Shown: piece after piece, positions 16,616-25,893 of the stretch
How the letters are laid out: the number at the start of each line of letters is the position of its first letter
Numbering within the stretch: position 1 is the first letter of the stretch
Assembly: GCA_024234265.1 (NCBI GenBank)
Contig: JACKOM010000004.1
Coordinates: 186,001 to 250,000, forward strand
Source: Oceanospirillaceae bacterium
GTDB taxonomy: Bacteria > Pseudomonadota > Gammaproteobacteria > Pseudomonadales > Oceanobacteraceae
Length of the DNA stretch: 64,000 bases
Direction: 5' to 3'
The notes under the pieces: model-generated
Seen by the model: the letters and a program-made list of their open reading frames with translations, nothing else
Told to the model about the DNA's origin: nothing
The model's database searches: none
Translations under genes and position numbers: made by a program

Positions 16616-18694
16616 ATGACAGAGCAGACCCCGGAAATTGATCTGAGCAGTAAAGAGCTGTATTTCAACCGCGAACTCAGCCATCTGCAATTTAATATCC
16701 GTGTATTAGAGCAGGCCCTGGATGAGCACCACCCCCTGCTCGAACGCCTCATGTTCCTGTGTATTTTCTCCAGCAACCTGGATGAATTTTTTCAGGTGCG
16801 TGTCGCCGGCCTGAAACAACAAATTGCCTTTGCGCGGGAATTACCCGGCCCCGATGGCCTTTCCGCACAGGATTTACTCAACGAAATTTATACCCAGGTT
16901 ACCGCCAACGTTGAGCGCCAGTATCACATCCTCAACGATGTGATTATTCCCAAACTGGAGCAGGAAAATATCCACTTCCTGCGCCGCACCGACTGGACAG
17001 AAAAACAGGCCGCCTGGATTCAAACCTATTTTGAAGAAGCCATTTTGCCCGTGATCAGCCCCATAGGGCTCGACCCGGCACACCCCTTCCCACGTCTGGT
17101 TAACCGTAGCCTCAACTTTATTGTGGAACTCGAAGGCAAAGACGCCTTTGGCCGCCAGACAGGTTTGGCGATTATCCCGGCACCCCGTTCATTACCGCGC
17201 ATCATGCGCCTGCCCAACGAATTATGTGACGGTGGTGATAACTTTGTATTTTTATCGTCCATGATTCACCAGCATGCCGATGCCCTATTCCCCGGCATGA
17301 AAATCAAAGGCTGTTATCAGTTCCGCTTAACCCGCAACGCGGATTTAAGTTTTGATAAAGAAGAAGTCGCGGATTTAGCCCGCGCCCTGGAGGGTGAATT
17401 ACACAGCCGCAATTTTGGTGATGGTGTGCGCCTAGAAGTGGCGGATAACTGCCCCGAACCCCTCTGGCAGTTTTTATTGCAGATTTTCAAACTCAGCGAA
17501 AAAGACCTCTACCGCGTTAATGGCCCGGTTAACCTGCACCGCATGATGGCGGTAGTCGGTTTATGTGACCGCCCGGATTTACGTTACCCGCCATTCGCAC
17601 CGGCTATGCCCAAAGTAGTGTTTAAAAAAGAAATGTTCGATGCGGTGCGCAAAAACGATTTACTCCTGCTGCACCCGTTTGAATCCTTTGTGCCCGTGAT
17701 TGATTTATTACGTCAGGCCGCCAAAGACCCGGATGTGCTCGCCATCAAACAAACCCTGTACCGCACCGGCGCTAAATCAGAAATTGTTGATGCGTTAGTA
17801 GATGCGGCACGCAGCGGTAAAGAAGTCACTGTGGTGATCGAATTACGCGCACGTTTTGATGAAGAAGAAAACCTGCACCTCGCCAACCGCCTGCAGGAAG
17901 CCGGTGCGGTGGTGGTTTACGGCGTGGTGGGTTATAAAACCCACGCCAAACTTATGTTAATTGTGCGCCGCGAAGATAAAAAATTACGCCGTTACGCCCA
18001 CCTAGGCACAGGCAACTACCACGCAGGCAATGCGCGTTTATATACCGACTACAGCTTTATGACCTGCGACCCGGATATTACCGAAGACGTTGCCAAGGTT
18101 TTCCAGCAATTAACCGGCATGGGCAAAGCCCTGTCGATTAAAAAACTGCTGCACGCACCTTTTACCCTGCACAGCAGCCTGCTGGATTTAATTGCGAAAG
18201 AAGCGGAAAACGCCATTGCCGGTAAAGAAAGTGGCATCACCATTAAAGTGAACTCCCTGACTGAGCCGAAAATTATTCAGGCCCTGTATAAAGCCAGCCA
18301 GGCCGGGGTCAAAATTAATTTAATTGTGCGTGGCATGTGCCGCCTTAAACCGGGCATTGCCGGTGTTTCAGAAAATATCGAAGTGCGCTCGATTGTCGGC
18401 CGTTTTCTGGAGCACAGCCGGGTTTATTGTTTTAACAACGCGGGCAAACCCAAAGTATTCTGCGCCAGCGCCGACTGGATGGAACGTAACCTGTTAAAGC
18501 GGGTGGAGGCGGGTTTCCCAATTGAAAACAGCAAACTGCTGCAGCGCATTCTGGATGAACTGGACGCCTACCTGAAGGACAACGTGCAAGCCTGGCAACT
18601 GCACAGCGATGGCAGTTATCACAAAATTACCCCGGCAGAAGGCGAAGAGGAATTTAACGCGCAGTTATATTTATTAAATAAACTGGTGCACTGA
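16616..18694 (+). CDS. ppk: Polyphosphate kinase 1
   Basis: Makes polyphosphate from ATP reversibly. 692 residues, the family length, with the PPK1 N-terminal domain (YFNRELSHLQFNIRVLEQA), SSNLDEFFQVRVAGL, and two phospholipase D-like C-terminal domains. The phosphorylated His lies in RRYAHLGTGNYHAGNARLYTDY, and the second conserved His in IVGRFLEHSRVYCF. It probably shares a transcript with hemB. The exopolyphosphatase gene ppx lies about 5 kb away, as in Pseudomonas. Its natural terminator was split by element B. Confidence 0.97.
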   Translation: MTEQTPEIDLSSKELYFNRELSHLQFNIRVLEQALDEHHPLLERLMFLCIFSSNLDEFFQVRVAGLKQQIAFARELPGPDGLSAQDLLNEIYTQVTANVERQYHILNDVIIPKLEQENIHFLRRTDWTEKQAAWIQTYFEEAILPVISPIGLDPAHPFPRLVNRSLNFIVELEGKDAFGRQTGLAIIPAPRSLPRIMRLPNELCDGGDNFVFLSSMIHQHADALFPGMKIKGCYQFRLTRNADLSFDKEEVADLARALEGELHSRNFGDGVRLEVADNCPEPLWQFLLQIFKLSEKDLYRVNGPVNLHRMMAVVGLCDRPDLRYPPFAPAMPKVVFKKEMFDAVRKNDLLLLHPFESFVPVIDLLRQAAKDPDVLAIKQTLYRTGAKSEIVDALVDAARSGKEVTVVIELRARFDEEENLHLANRLQEAGAVVVYGVVGYKTHAKLMLIVRREDKKLRRYAHLGTGNYHAGNARLYTDYSFMTCDPDITEDVAKVFQQLTGMGKALSIKKLLHAPFTLHSSLLDLIAKEAENAIAGKESGITIKVNSLTEPKIIQALYKASQAGVKINLIVRGMCRLKPGIAGVSENIEVRSIVGRFLEHSRVYCFNNAGKPKVFCASADWMERNLLKRVEAGFPIENSKLLQRILDELDAYLKDNVQAWQLHSDGSYHKITPAEGEEEFNAQLYLLNKLVH

Positions 18695-18722
18695 TTTTCG
18701 TCCATAAAAAGCGCCCTCGGGC

Positions 18723-19142
18723 CACGGCTGCCCCACAGTTTGAAACAAAAAAGCGTTGAATGAAGAAATTTCATTCAGCGCTTTTTTGTTTGTCCCGATT
18801 TATCACGGCGTTAAATCAGAACACTAAATGCGAACTTGCTGCGCCGGTTTTTTAAAGCGCCATAGCCCGTAGCTGGCATGGATGCCAGCAAAGCGCCGGC
18901 GGAGCTAGGCAGGATGCCGAATGGCGCGTGGGCGTAATGGCGCGCCGAAAAAATCGGGAACAAGCAGCAGTGTGAGCGAAGGAAGGGTCTGGGAAGTCCC
19001 TTCCCAGAAAGAAAAATCGGAATTTAATTGTCGTCATTTTTTGTAGCGACATGACTTTATGGGTGTATTGCCCCCATGTCCCCGCTTTGAACGCAACCGG
19101 TCGTTTTTCCTCACTCAAACCCAAAAAACAGGGGCAGTAGTG
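18723..19142. mobile_element. 420-bp MITE-like element, copy B, inserted in the ppk terminator
   Basis: Same family as 5473-6089 but in reverse orientation and shorter. Left end CACGGCTGCCCCACA (18723-18737) differs from copy A at two positions; the right end (19128-19142) is more decayed, ending GGGGCAGTAGTG. Flanks are GCCCTCGGGC (18713-18722) and GCCCTTGGGC (19143-19152), a 10-bp target duplication with one difference. Removing the element and one repeat gives AGCGCCCTCGGGCGCT between A and T runs, a perfect terminator for ppk. Relative to copy A about 200 bp near the right end is missing, with CAAAAAACA at the junction, so this is an internal deletion derivative. No protein-coding gene is supported inside. 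Confidence 0.87.
18747..18789. terminator. Terminator hairpin inside element B, ppk side
   Basis: AGCGTTGAATGAA / TTCATTCAGCGCT stem (one G-T pair) between A and T runs, 53 bases after the ppk stop. It is the counterpart of the 6023 hairpin in copy A; both arms have changed together (CCCTG to CGTTG/CAGCG) and still pair. Confidence 0.85.
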
Positions 19143-19173
19143 GCCCTTGGGCGCTTTTTTTGGGCTTGTAAAT

Positions 19174-20133
19174 TCAGCGTGGCGCGTAGGCAAACACATC
19201 AGAGCGCATCAGATTTTCCGGCATACCTTTCGCCACCAGACCATCCAATACAGAATACACAAAACCCGGGCCACCGCAGGCAATCACTAACATGCGTGAT
19301 ACATCACCGACATCGGCAGCAATTAAATTTTCCACTAATTCTTCTTCTGCCGGTTTTTCATCATGGCTGACGATACCCCGGTAACGGATGCGACCAGTGT
19401 GAGCCCATTCATTGGGCAAGTCAGAATAAAAACCTTCCATGCTGCGGTTAATCCAATACAGGCGGATATCCGCATCCGGCAGGGCTTCAATGATGGCTTT
19501 GGCCTGGGCAAAACCAGTGCCGGCAGCCACCAGAATTAACGGCACAGCCGGGGTTTTATCCAACCACACATCCCCCATGGGGAATTTAGCGCGCACCACG
19601 GAATTGTTTTGCAGGTAATGGAGGATATCCTGACTGCTGCTGTTATCCGTGCTGATGCCAAGGTGCAACTGCATTTCGCGTTTGCCGGGGGCGCTGGCAA
19701 TGGTGAAATAGGCATAACTCTGCCCGGGGATTAATAACTCCAGATATTGCCCGGCAAAAAAGCGGGTTAATTTACCCGCCGGGGCGAGCAAATTAATTTC
19801 ATACACGTTATCGCGCAGTAATTTTACGCTGCTGATCTGCAACGCCACTTCCACCTGCGGCAATTCACCTGGGCCTGTAATACTCGGCATATTTAATTCC
19901 ACATCACTGTCGGCCATGGCCATACAACACAACACCTGGGTGCCTGGTTCATCCGTGACACCCTGCGGGCCTTCCACCTGCCCGCGGATTAAAAAGCCTT
20001 CGCAGATATGGCACACACCATTGATGCAGGCCTTGGGCATATTCAGGCCCTGACGGGTAGCGGCCTCTAAAATGGTTTCATCCGCACGGGCTTCAATGCA
20101 CAACCCTTTGGGGGCAAAGGTAATTTTATGCAT
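19174..20133 (-). CDS. Ferredoxin-NAD(P)H flavin reductase (2Fe-2S plus FNR domains)
   Basis: 319 residues. An N-terminal plant-type 2Fe-2S ferredoxin domain carries CINGVCHIC (Cys-x4-Cys-x2-Cys) and the fourth Cys in VLCCMA. An FAD-binding domain follows (FFAGQYLELLIPG; AYFTIASAP) and then an NAD(P)H-binding domain (LILVAAGTGFAQAKAI, CGGPGFV). This is the architecture annotated as CDP-6-deoxy-delta-3,4-glucoseen reductase-like. Because it starts 3 bases after ubiD ends and lies next to ubiD in Pseudomonas as well, a redox role linked to UbiD flavin or ubiquinone chemistry is more likely than sugar metabolism; that is inference. Confidence 0.88.
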   Translation of the reverse strand: MHKITFAPKGLCIEARADETILEAATRQGLNMPKACINGVCHICEGFLIRGQVEGPQGVTDEPGTQVLCCMAMADSDVELNMPSITGPGELPQVEVALQISSVKLLRDNVYEINLLAPAGKLTRFFAGQYLELLIPGQSYAYFTIASAPGKREMQLHLGISTDNSSSQDILHYLQNNSVVRAKFPMGDVWLDKTPAVPLILVAAGTGFAQAKAIIEALPDADIRLYWINRSMEGFYSDLPNEWAHTGRIRYRGIVSHDEKPAEEELVENLIAADVGDVSRMLVIACGGPGFVYSVLDGLVAKGMPENLMRSDVFAYAPR

Positions 20134-20136
20134 GGT

Positions 20137-21606
20137 TTAATTCATAATGCCCAGTTCATCCCACAGGGCATCGACTTTATCTTTCACCGCCTGATCCATG
20201 GTAATTGTAGTACCCCATTCGCGGCTGGTTTCACCCGGCCATTTATTGGTGGCATCCATCCCCATTTTGGAGCCCAGGCCCGATACCGGCGAGGCAAAAT
20301 CCAAATAGTCGATCGGGGTATTTTCAATCATCACAGTGTCACGCGCCGGGTCCATGCGGGTGGTAATCGCCCAGATCACGTCCTGCCAGTCACGGGCATT
20401 CACGTCGTCATCGGTGACGATAACAAACTTGGTGTACATAAACTGGCGCAGGAAAGACCACACCCCCAACATCACGCGCTTAGCATGGCCGGGATATTGT
20501 TTTTTGATGGTGACTACCGCAAGACGATAGGAACAACCTTCCGGCGGCAGATAAAAATCCACAATTTCCGGAAATTGCTTTTGTAAAATCGGCACAAACA
20601 CTTCGTTTAATGCCACACCTAAAATTGCGGGTTCATCCGGCGGACGGCCGGTATAGGTGCTGTGGTAAATCGGGTCGCGGCGGTGGGTAATTTTTTCCAC
20701 GGTAAATACCGGAAACGAATCCACTTCGTTGTAATAACCTGTGTGGTCACCAAACGGGCCTTCGGGGGCCATGTCATCGGGGTAAATAAAACCTTCGAGA
20801 ATAATTTCTGCTGTGGCGGGCACCTGCAGATCGTGGCTTAAACATTCCACCAGTTCGGTTTTATCACCGCGTAATAATCCGGCAAACGCGTATTCGGAGA
20901 GGGTATCCGGCACAGGGGTAACGGCACCTAAAATGGTTGCCGGGTCAGCACCTAAAGCTACGGCCACAGGGAAGGGTTTGCCCGGGTGGGCCTGTTGCCA
21001 TTCACGGTAATCCAGTGCGCCACCACGGTGACTTAACCAACGCATAATCACGCGGTTTTTACCTATTACCTGCTGGCGGTAAATTCCTAAATTCTGGCGC
21101 TCTTTATTCGGGCCACGGGTCACTACTAACGGCCAGGTAATTAACGGGCCGGCATCACCGGGCCAGCAGGTTTGTACCGGGATTTTACTTAAATCCACCG
21201 CGTCACCTTCCAGCACCACTTCCTGGCAGGGGCCTTTACGCACAACCTTGGGCCCCATATTTAATACCTGTTTAAAAATGGGTAATTTTTCCCAGGCGTC
21301 TTTTAAACCTTTGGGTGGTTCAGGCTCTTTTAAAAACGCGAGCAATTTACCCACTTCGCGCAGGGCCTCAACGGATTCTTCACCCATACCCATGGCCACA
21401 CGTTTAGGTGTGCCAAATAAATTGGCCAGCACCGGCATGTCATAGCCCTTGGGGTTTTCAAATAATAATGCCGGGCCACCGGCACGCAGGGTGCGGTCGC
21501 AAATTTCGGTCATTTCGAGGTGGGGATCAATTTCCTGTGAGATACGTTTTAACTCACCGGTTTTTTCTAACTGGGCGATGAAATCGCGCAAATCCGTATA
21601 TTTCAT
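20137..21606 (-). CDS. ubiD: 4-hydroxy-3-polyprenylbenzoate decarboxylase UbiD
   Basis: prFMN-dependent decarboxylase of ubiquinone synthesis. 489 residues (E. coli 497). UbiD-family features are MKYTDLRDFIAQLEKTGELKRI at the start, VQTCWPGDAGPLITWPLV, then NLGIYRQQVIGKNRVIMRW and FGDHTGYYNEVDSFPVF, which surround the prFMN and Mn site. The frame runs upstream to 21645, but ATG at 21604-21606 has AGGAAAG upstream and starts the conserved part. The flavin prenyltransferase ubiX is not in the window. It lies downstream of rho, separated by a terminator, and is probably co-transcribed with the reductase. Confidence 0.96.
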   Translation of the reverse strand: MKYTDLRDFIAQLEKTGELKRISQEIDPHLEMTEICDRTLRAGGPALLFENPKGYDMPVLANLFGTPKRVAMGMGEESVEALREVGKLLAFLKEPEPPKGLKDAWEKLPIFKQVLNMGPKVVRKGPCQEVVLEGDAVDLSKIPVQTCWPGDAGPLITWPLVVTRGPNKERQNLGIYRQQVIGKNRVIMRWLSHRGGALDYREWQQAHPGKPFPVAVALGADPATILGAVTPVPDTLSEYAFAGLLRGDKTELVECLSHDLQVPATAEIILEGFIYPDDMAPEGPFGDHTGYYNEVDSFPVFTVEKITHRRDPIYHSTYTGRPPDEPAILGVALNEVFVPILQKQFPEIVDFYLPPEGCSYRLAVVTIKKQYPGHAKRVMLGVWSFLRQFMYTKFVIVTDDDVNARDWQDVIWAITTRMDPARDTVMIENTPIDYLDFASPVSGLGSKMGMDATNKWPGETSREWGTTITMDQAVKDKVDALWDELGIMN

Positions 21607-21665
21607 ACCAGCTTTCCTGTTCGGGCATGTGCCACATGCCATCAAAATCGAATCGCTTAAAAAAC

Positions 21666-21697
21666 AAAAAGGCAGATGTTTAAAATCTGCCTTTTTT
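21666..21697 (-). terminator. Terminator of rho
   Basis: AAAAAGGCAGAT / ATCTGCCTTTTTT stem with a 7-nt loop, 22 bases past the rho stop codon in the direction of transcription, upstream of ubiD. Confidence 0.88.
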
Positions 21698-21718
21698 GCA
21701 CTGCACTAACCTTGTCGA

Positions 21719-22981
21719 TTAACCGCCATTTTTCATGGACAGGAAGAATTCATCGTTGGTTTTGGTGGTGCGCAGACGGTCGAGCAGGAATTCAATCGCC
21801 TGTACGTCTTCCATTTCAGACAGCACTTTACGCAGTACCCACAGACGCTGCAGTTCAGCTTCGCCCATCAGCATATCTTCACGGCGGGTGCCGGAACGGC
21901 GGATGTTAATTGCCGGGTAAGTACGTTTTTCAGCAATTTTACGATCCAGGTGTAATTCCTGGTTACCGGTACCTTTAAATTCTTCGTAGATAACCTCGTC
22001 CATTTTGGAACCGGTATCCACCAGGGCGGTAGCGATAATGGTGAGGGAACCACCTTCTTCGATATTACGTGCAGCACCGAAGAAACGTTTTGGTTTTTCC
22101 AGGGCGTGGGCGTCCACACCACCGGTCAGTACTTTACCGGATGATGGAATGACAGTGTTGTAAGCGCGGGCCAGACGGGTGATGGAGTCGAGCAGAATCA
22201 CTACGTCGCGTTTGTGTTCAACCAGACGTTTGGCGCGCTCGATAACCATTTCCGCTACCTGAACGTGACGCGCAGGTGGCTCGTCGAAGGTAGAAGCCAC
22301 AACTTCGCCGCGCACGGAACGCTGCATTTCGGTTACTTCTTCAGGACGCTCGTCGATCAGCAGCACAATCAGCTCACACTCAGGATTGTTGCGGATGATG
22401 GATTGCGCGATGGTCTGCAGCAGCATGGTTTTACCGGCTTTTGGCGGTGCCACGATCAGACCACGCTGACCTTTACCGATAGGTGCAATCAGGTCGAGTA
22501 CACGGGAGGATAAATCTTCGGTACTGCCGTTACCCTGTTCGAGTTTAAGGCGCTGGGTTGGGAACAGCGGGGTTAAGTTTTCGAACAGAACTTTGTTTTT
22601 CGAGCCTTCCGGTGAATCGTTGTTAATTTCGTTCACTTTCAGCAGGGCAAAATAACGCTCGCCTTCTTTTGGCGGACGGATTTTACCGGAAATCGTGTCG
22701 CCCTTACGCAGGTTAAAACGACGGATCTGACTGGGCGATACATAAATATCGTCCGGGCCTGCCAGGTAAGATGAATCTGCAGTACGCAGGAAACCAAAAC
22801 CATCGGCCAGAATTTCCAGCACGCCGTCACCGTAAATATCTTCACCGCTTTTTGCGTGTTTTTTGAGGATAGCGAAAATGACGTCCTGCTTGCGGGAACG
22901 GCTCATGTTCTCTAAGCCCATTTCCTCGGCAATGTTGATGAGATCGGCGACAGACTTTTGCTTGAGTTCGGTTAAATTCAT
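21719..22981 (-). CDS. rho: Transcription termination factor Rho
   Basis: Hexameric RNA helicase for factor-dependent termination. 420 residues. N-terminal helical bundle (MNLTELKQKSVADLINIAEEMGL), cold-shock-like RNA-binding domain with DGFGFLR, Walker A APPKAGKTMLLQ, Walker B VVILLDSITRLARAYN, and the secondary RNA-binding Q/R loop regions (PSSGKVLTGGVD). GGGAGG lies upstream of the ATG. A roughly 100-base leader separates it from trxA, so it can be transcribed on its own. Confidence 0.98.
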   Translation of the reverse strand: MNLTELKQKSVADLINIAEEMGLENMSRSRKQDVIFAILKKHAKSGEDIYGDGVLEILADGFGFLRTADSSYLAGPDDIYVSPSQIRRFNLRKGDTISGKIRPPKEGERYFALLKVNEINNDSPEGSKNKVLFENLTPLFPTQRLKLEQGNGSTEDLSSRVLDLIAPIGKGQRGLIVAPPKAGKTMLLQTIAQSIIRNNPECELIVLLIDERPEEVTEMQRSVRGEVVASTFDEPPARHVQVAEMVIERAKRLVEHKRDVVILLDSITRLARAYNTVIPSSGKVLTGGVDAHALEKPKRFFGAARNIEEGGSLTIIATALVDTGSKMDEVIYEEFKGTGNQELHLDRKIAEKRTYPAINIRRSGTRREDMLMGEAELQRLWVLRKVLSEMEDVQAIEFLLDRLRTTKTNDEFFLSMKNGG

Positions 22982-23061
22982 AGGGAGGCGTAATTTTATT
23001 GTCAGATTAGGAAAAAGACGGGGAACTGCGAGTGGGCGAACGCCCGGGACTTGTGGAACTG

Positions 23062-23090
23062 AATATAGTCGCTTTTTTTAAATGAGTCCA
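23062..23090 (-). promoter_or_regulatory. Candidate sigma-70 promoter of rho
   Basis: On the minus strand: -35 TGGACT (23085-23090), 17-base spacer, -10 TATATT (23062-23067), about 80 bases before the rho start. The -35 overlaps the hairpin at the end of trxA. Confidence 0.5.
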
Positions 23091-23114
23091 GCGGCGGGGC
23101 CGCCGGACTTTTTT
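23086..23114. terminator. Hairpin terminator between trxA and rho
   Basis: GTCC-A-GCGGC / GCCGC-C-GGAC stem with one mismatch, 7-13 bases past trxA. The T run is on the plus strand; on the minus strand (trxA direction) the tail is a weak ACTCATTTAAA, so termination of trxA may be partial. Confidence 0.6.
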
Positions 23115-23120
23115 ACAGGA

Positions 23121-23447
23121 TCAGATGGTGCTGTCGATGAACGCGATCAGCTGGGACTTGGACAGTGCGCCAACTTTGGTGCCTTCCACGTTACCGTTTT
23201 TGAAGATCATCAGGGTTGGGATACCACGGATGCCGTATTTAGGGGCAGTGGCTTCGTTCTGATCGATGTTCAGTTTGGCCACTTTCAGTTTACCGGCATA
23301 TTCTTCGGCAACTTCTTCCAGCACAGGGGCGATCATTTTGCATGGACCGCACCATTCAGCCCAGTAATCCACCAGCACAGGCAGATCAGACTGCAGTACG
23401 TCAGCATCAAAAGAATCGTCTGTTACAGCAACAATGTATTCGCTCAT
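23121..23447 (-). CDS. trxA: Thioredoxin 1
   Basis: 108 residues, standard length for the general cytoplasmic disulfide reductase. Active site WCGPC with Cys33 and Cys36, buried Asp27 (LVDYWAEW), cis-Pro loop GIRGIPTLMIF. GGAAAGG precedes the ATG. The trxA-rho pairing is the usual gammaproteobacterial order. It is divergent from ppx. Confidence 0.97.
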   Translation of the reverse strand: MSEYIVAVTDDSFDADVLQSDLPVLVDYWAEWCGPCKMIAPVLEEVAEEYAGKLKVAKLNIDQNEATAPKYGIRGIPTLMIFKNGNVEGTKVGALSKSQLIAFIDSTI

Positions 23448-23619
23448 GGTACCTTTCCAACATGACTTGGGTGCAATGGGGGCTAATCATAACAGCCTGA
23501 GCCGAAAGTTAAAGTGCGACGAGATTTGATCTGGCACTAGGAGCTGTCATCATTTGTGCACTAATATCCCCGCTTTCGCCCCGTGGATTCTGGCTTTTTC
23601 CGTCTACAGAAGGTCATTA

Positions 23620-25134
23620 ATGTCTGAGCAGCAACAAAGCATACCCAGTCAGCAACAGCTGGCCGCCATCGATTTAGGTTCCAACAGCTTCCATCTGGTG
23701 CTGGCGCGGGTCGCCAACGGCGAAGTTCAGATTCTGGAAAAACGTGGTGAAAAGGTGCAACTGGCTGAAGGCCTGAGTGCGCGCAGCGGCCTGACCCAGG
23801 AAGCACAGGAGCGTGCCCTCGCCTGCCTGGAGCGTTTTGCACAACGCATTCGCGGCATGGACAGCGCTAACGTCAGCATACTCGGCACCAATGCCCTGCG
23901 TGCCGCTAAAAATGCCGCCGCTTTTGTGGAAAAAGCCGAAGCGGTTTTAGGTTATCCGGTCAATATCATCGCCGGCCGCGAAGAAGCCCGTCTGATTTAT
24001 TTGGGGGCAGCCAATACCCTCGCCGATAACGGCGGCAACCGTCTGGTGGTCGACATCGGCGGCGGCAGCACTGAATTCATCATTGGCCAGGGCTTTGAAC
24101 CCATTGAACTTGAATCCCTGCATATGGGTTGTGTGGCCTTTAATGACAGGTTTTTCAGCGATGGCAAACTCAGCGACAGTGCCTTCCGCAAAGCGGTAAA
24201 CGCCGCCCGTCAGGAAGTCACCAGCATCAGCGCTCAGTATAAAAAACGCGGCTGGAAAACCGCCATCGGCTGCTCGGGCACTATCCGCGCTGCGAGCCGC
24301 GCCATCGCCGAGGCGGGCCTGGGCGAAGACAACATTACTCTGCCGGGCCTGTACCGCATCCGCGATCTGGTGCTGGCCCAGAAAACCCAGGCCGAGCTGA
24401 ATATCCCCGGGGTCAAAGCCGACCGCATCCGTGTTTTCCCCGCCGGGCTTGCCATATTGATTGGTTTATTTGAAGAACTTGGCATAGAGCGCATGGTGTA
24501 CAGCGATGGCGCCCTGCGCGAAGGTGCCCTGTATGAATTGCTCGGCAGTGACAACGCCGCCGCCGATGTGCGCCAGCGTACCATCAGTGCCATGCAGGCC
24601 CGTTATATGGTGGATACCGAACAGGCCAACCGCGTGGCGGCCAGTGCCGAACGACTGCTCAATCAGGTGAAAAAATCCTGGGGACTGGAGAAAAAGGAAT
24701 ACGCCCACTGGTTACACTGGGCCAGCCAGCTATTTGAAGCGGGCCTCGCCATTTCCCACACCCAGTTCCACAAACACGGCGGTTATCTGATTCAGCACGG
24801 GGATTTATTAGGTTTTTCGCGCACATCACAGCAGGCGATTGCCACCCTGGTACGCGGCCACAGACGTAAATTCCCCCTCGATGAACTGGCCCTGCTGCCC
24901 AAAGCCCAGCAAGAGGTTTTAAGCCAACTGCTGGTGATTTTCCGCCTTGCGGTAACCCTGCACCACAGTCGTGGTGCCCACGAAGTGGCTGAGCCCGCGA
25001 TCACAGCAGATAAAAAAGATATGCGTCTGAACTTCCCGGCCGGCTGGCTGGAAGCCCATCCGATGAGCATTCTGGATTTTGAAGCGGAACAGGGTTTTCT
25101 GCGCGCCGCCGGTTACGAACTGGCGTTTGCCTGA
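23620..25134 (+). CDS. ppx: Exopolyphosphatase
   Basis: Releases terminal phosphate from polyphosphate. 504 residues of the Ppx/GppA family: actin-like ATPase fold motifs AAIDLGSNSFHLVLARV (phosphate 1), LGTNALRAAKN, IIAGREEARLIYLGA, VVDIGGGSTEFIIG (phosphate 2), followed by a C-terminal HD-type helical domain (SHTQFHKHGGYLIQH). ATG at 23620 is chosen because it starts just before the conserved core and has AAGG upstream; an extension to 23554 is open but unsupported. With ppk it forms a polyphosphate cycle. Confidence 0.94.
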   Translation: MSEQQQSIPSQQQLAAIDLGSNSFHLVLARVANGEVQILEKRGEKVQLAEGLSARSGLTQEAQERALACLERFAQRIRGMDSANVSILGTNALRAAKNAAAFVEKAEAVLGYPVNIIAGREEARLIYLGAANTLADNGGNRLVVDIGGGSTEFIIGQGFEPIELESLHMGCVAFNDRFFSDGKLSDSAFRKAVNAARQEVTSISAQYKKRGWKTAIGCSGTIRAASRAIAEAGLGEDNITLPGLYRIRDLVLAQKTQAELNIPGVKADRIRVFPAGLAILIGLFEELGIERMVYSDGALREGALYELLGSDNAAADVRQRTISAMQARYMVDTEQANRVAASAERLLNQVKKSWGLEKKEYAHWLHWASQLFEAGLAISHTQFHKHGGYLIQHGDLLGFSRTSQQAIATLVRGHRRKFPLDELALLPKAQQEVLSQLLVIFRLAVTLHHSRGAHEVAEPAITADKKDMRLNFPAGWLEAHPMSILDFEAEQGFLRAAGYELAFA

Positions 25135-25213
25135 CGGCGCTGCATGATCAGAACATCCAGCTGAGCAACGCTGTCAGCCGAGTTCCGGCAACCCTTTTCA
25201 GGGCGGGATCATC

Positions 25214-25834
25214 TTACGTATTAAGATTATTCATATGCAGGGCAACTTCGCCGTACCAGCGTTTGTATTCCCGGCCAAGGGATAACTGCATAAACTGATA
25301 ATCGCCATTGTCATCCATCAGCAGTTTGTCTTCGTCCAGACTGCGCAAATCCGCCAGCATGATATTAAATAGGGTGTCGTCAAAAATAATGGAATGACTC
25401 AGCTCCGTGGTGATCTGGCGGGCACCTGTGCCCCCGCCATCATTGCTGTAAAGCACAGTTAACACGCTGTCGGCCCAGGCAGCGGCCGCATAAAATTCGT
25501 TAAACTCTCCGTCTTTAAGCTCTTTGTCGCCCATAAACAGGTGACGCAACAAACCACCGCTTAAACCCACGTCGCCAACGTCGCGCCCATAACCAAACTC
25601 AAGGTTGATGGCATAACCCTGATTTACGCCGTTATCAAAGGGGCTGCTCCAGAAACCCGTGTACAAGCCGGAGTCATGTTCATAGGCCATGCCGATTTGC
25701 ACCACCGGCTGATGGTCAGAGTTGCTGACCCCATGGTCCATATAATCGGAAGCAAATGTAACTTCACCACTGACATCCGCCAGGGTTGGCACACTGACAA
25801 GATATGCAGCAAGGGCTAGAAACTTAAAACGCAT
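25214..25834 (-). CDS. TIGR02001-type outer membrane protein
   Basis: 206 residues with a signal peptide (cleavage near VPTLA-DVSG) and a beta-barrel pattern of alternating aromatic strands: VTFASDYMDHGVSNSDHQPV at the N-terminus matches the conserved start of the TIGR02001 family (unknown function, predicted outer membrane). The last strands (YQFMQLSLGREYKRWYGEVALH) complete a small barrel. It is the first of three relatives in the window (also 49399 and 51924). It converges with ppx; the stop-to-stop gap of 79 bases contains a GGTTGCCGG-type palindrome but no clear terminator. Confidence 0.75.
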   Translation of the reverse strand: MRFKFLALAAYLVSVPTLADVSGEVTFASDYMDHGVSNSDHQPVVQIGMAYEHDSGLYTGFWSSPFDNGVNQGYAINLEFGYGRDVGDVGLSGGLLRHLFMGDKELKDGEFNEFYAAAAWADSVLTVLYSNDGGGTGARQITTELSHSIIFDDTLFNIMLADLRSLDEDKLLMDDNGDYQFMQLSLGREYKRWYGEVALHMNNLNT

Positions 25835-25893
25835 AGCTGATTCCGCTTCAGGGATACAGGTTTCACTTTAGGCACGAATGGCCAGGGCTGCCA

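Noticed and set aside
18852..19370. Open frames inside and across the edge of element B
   Set aside because: They cross the element boundary into the reductase gene or repeat the spurious frames of copy A.
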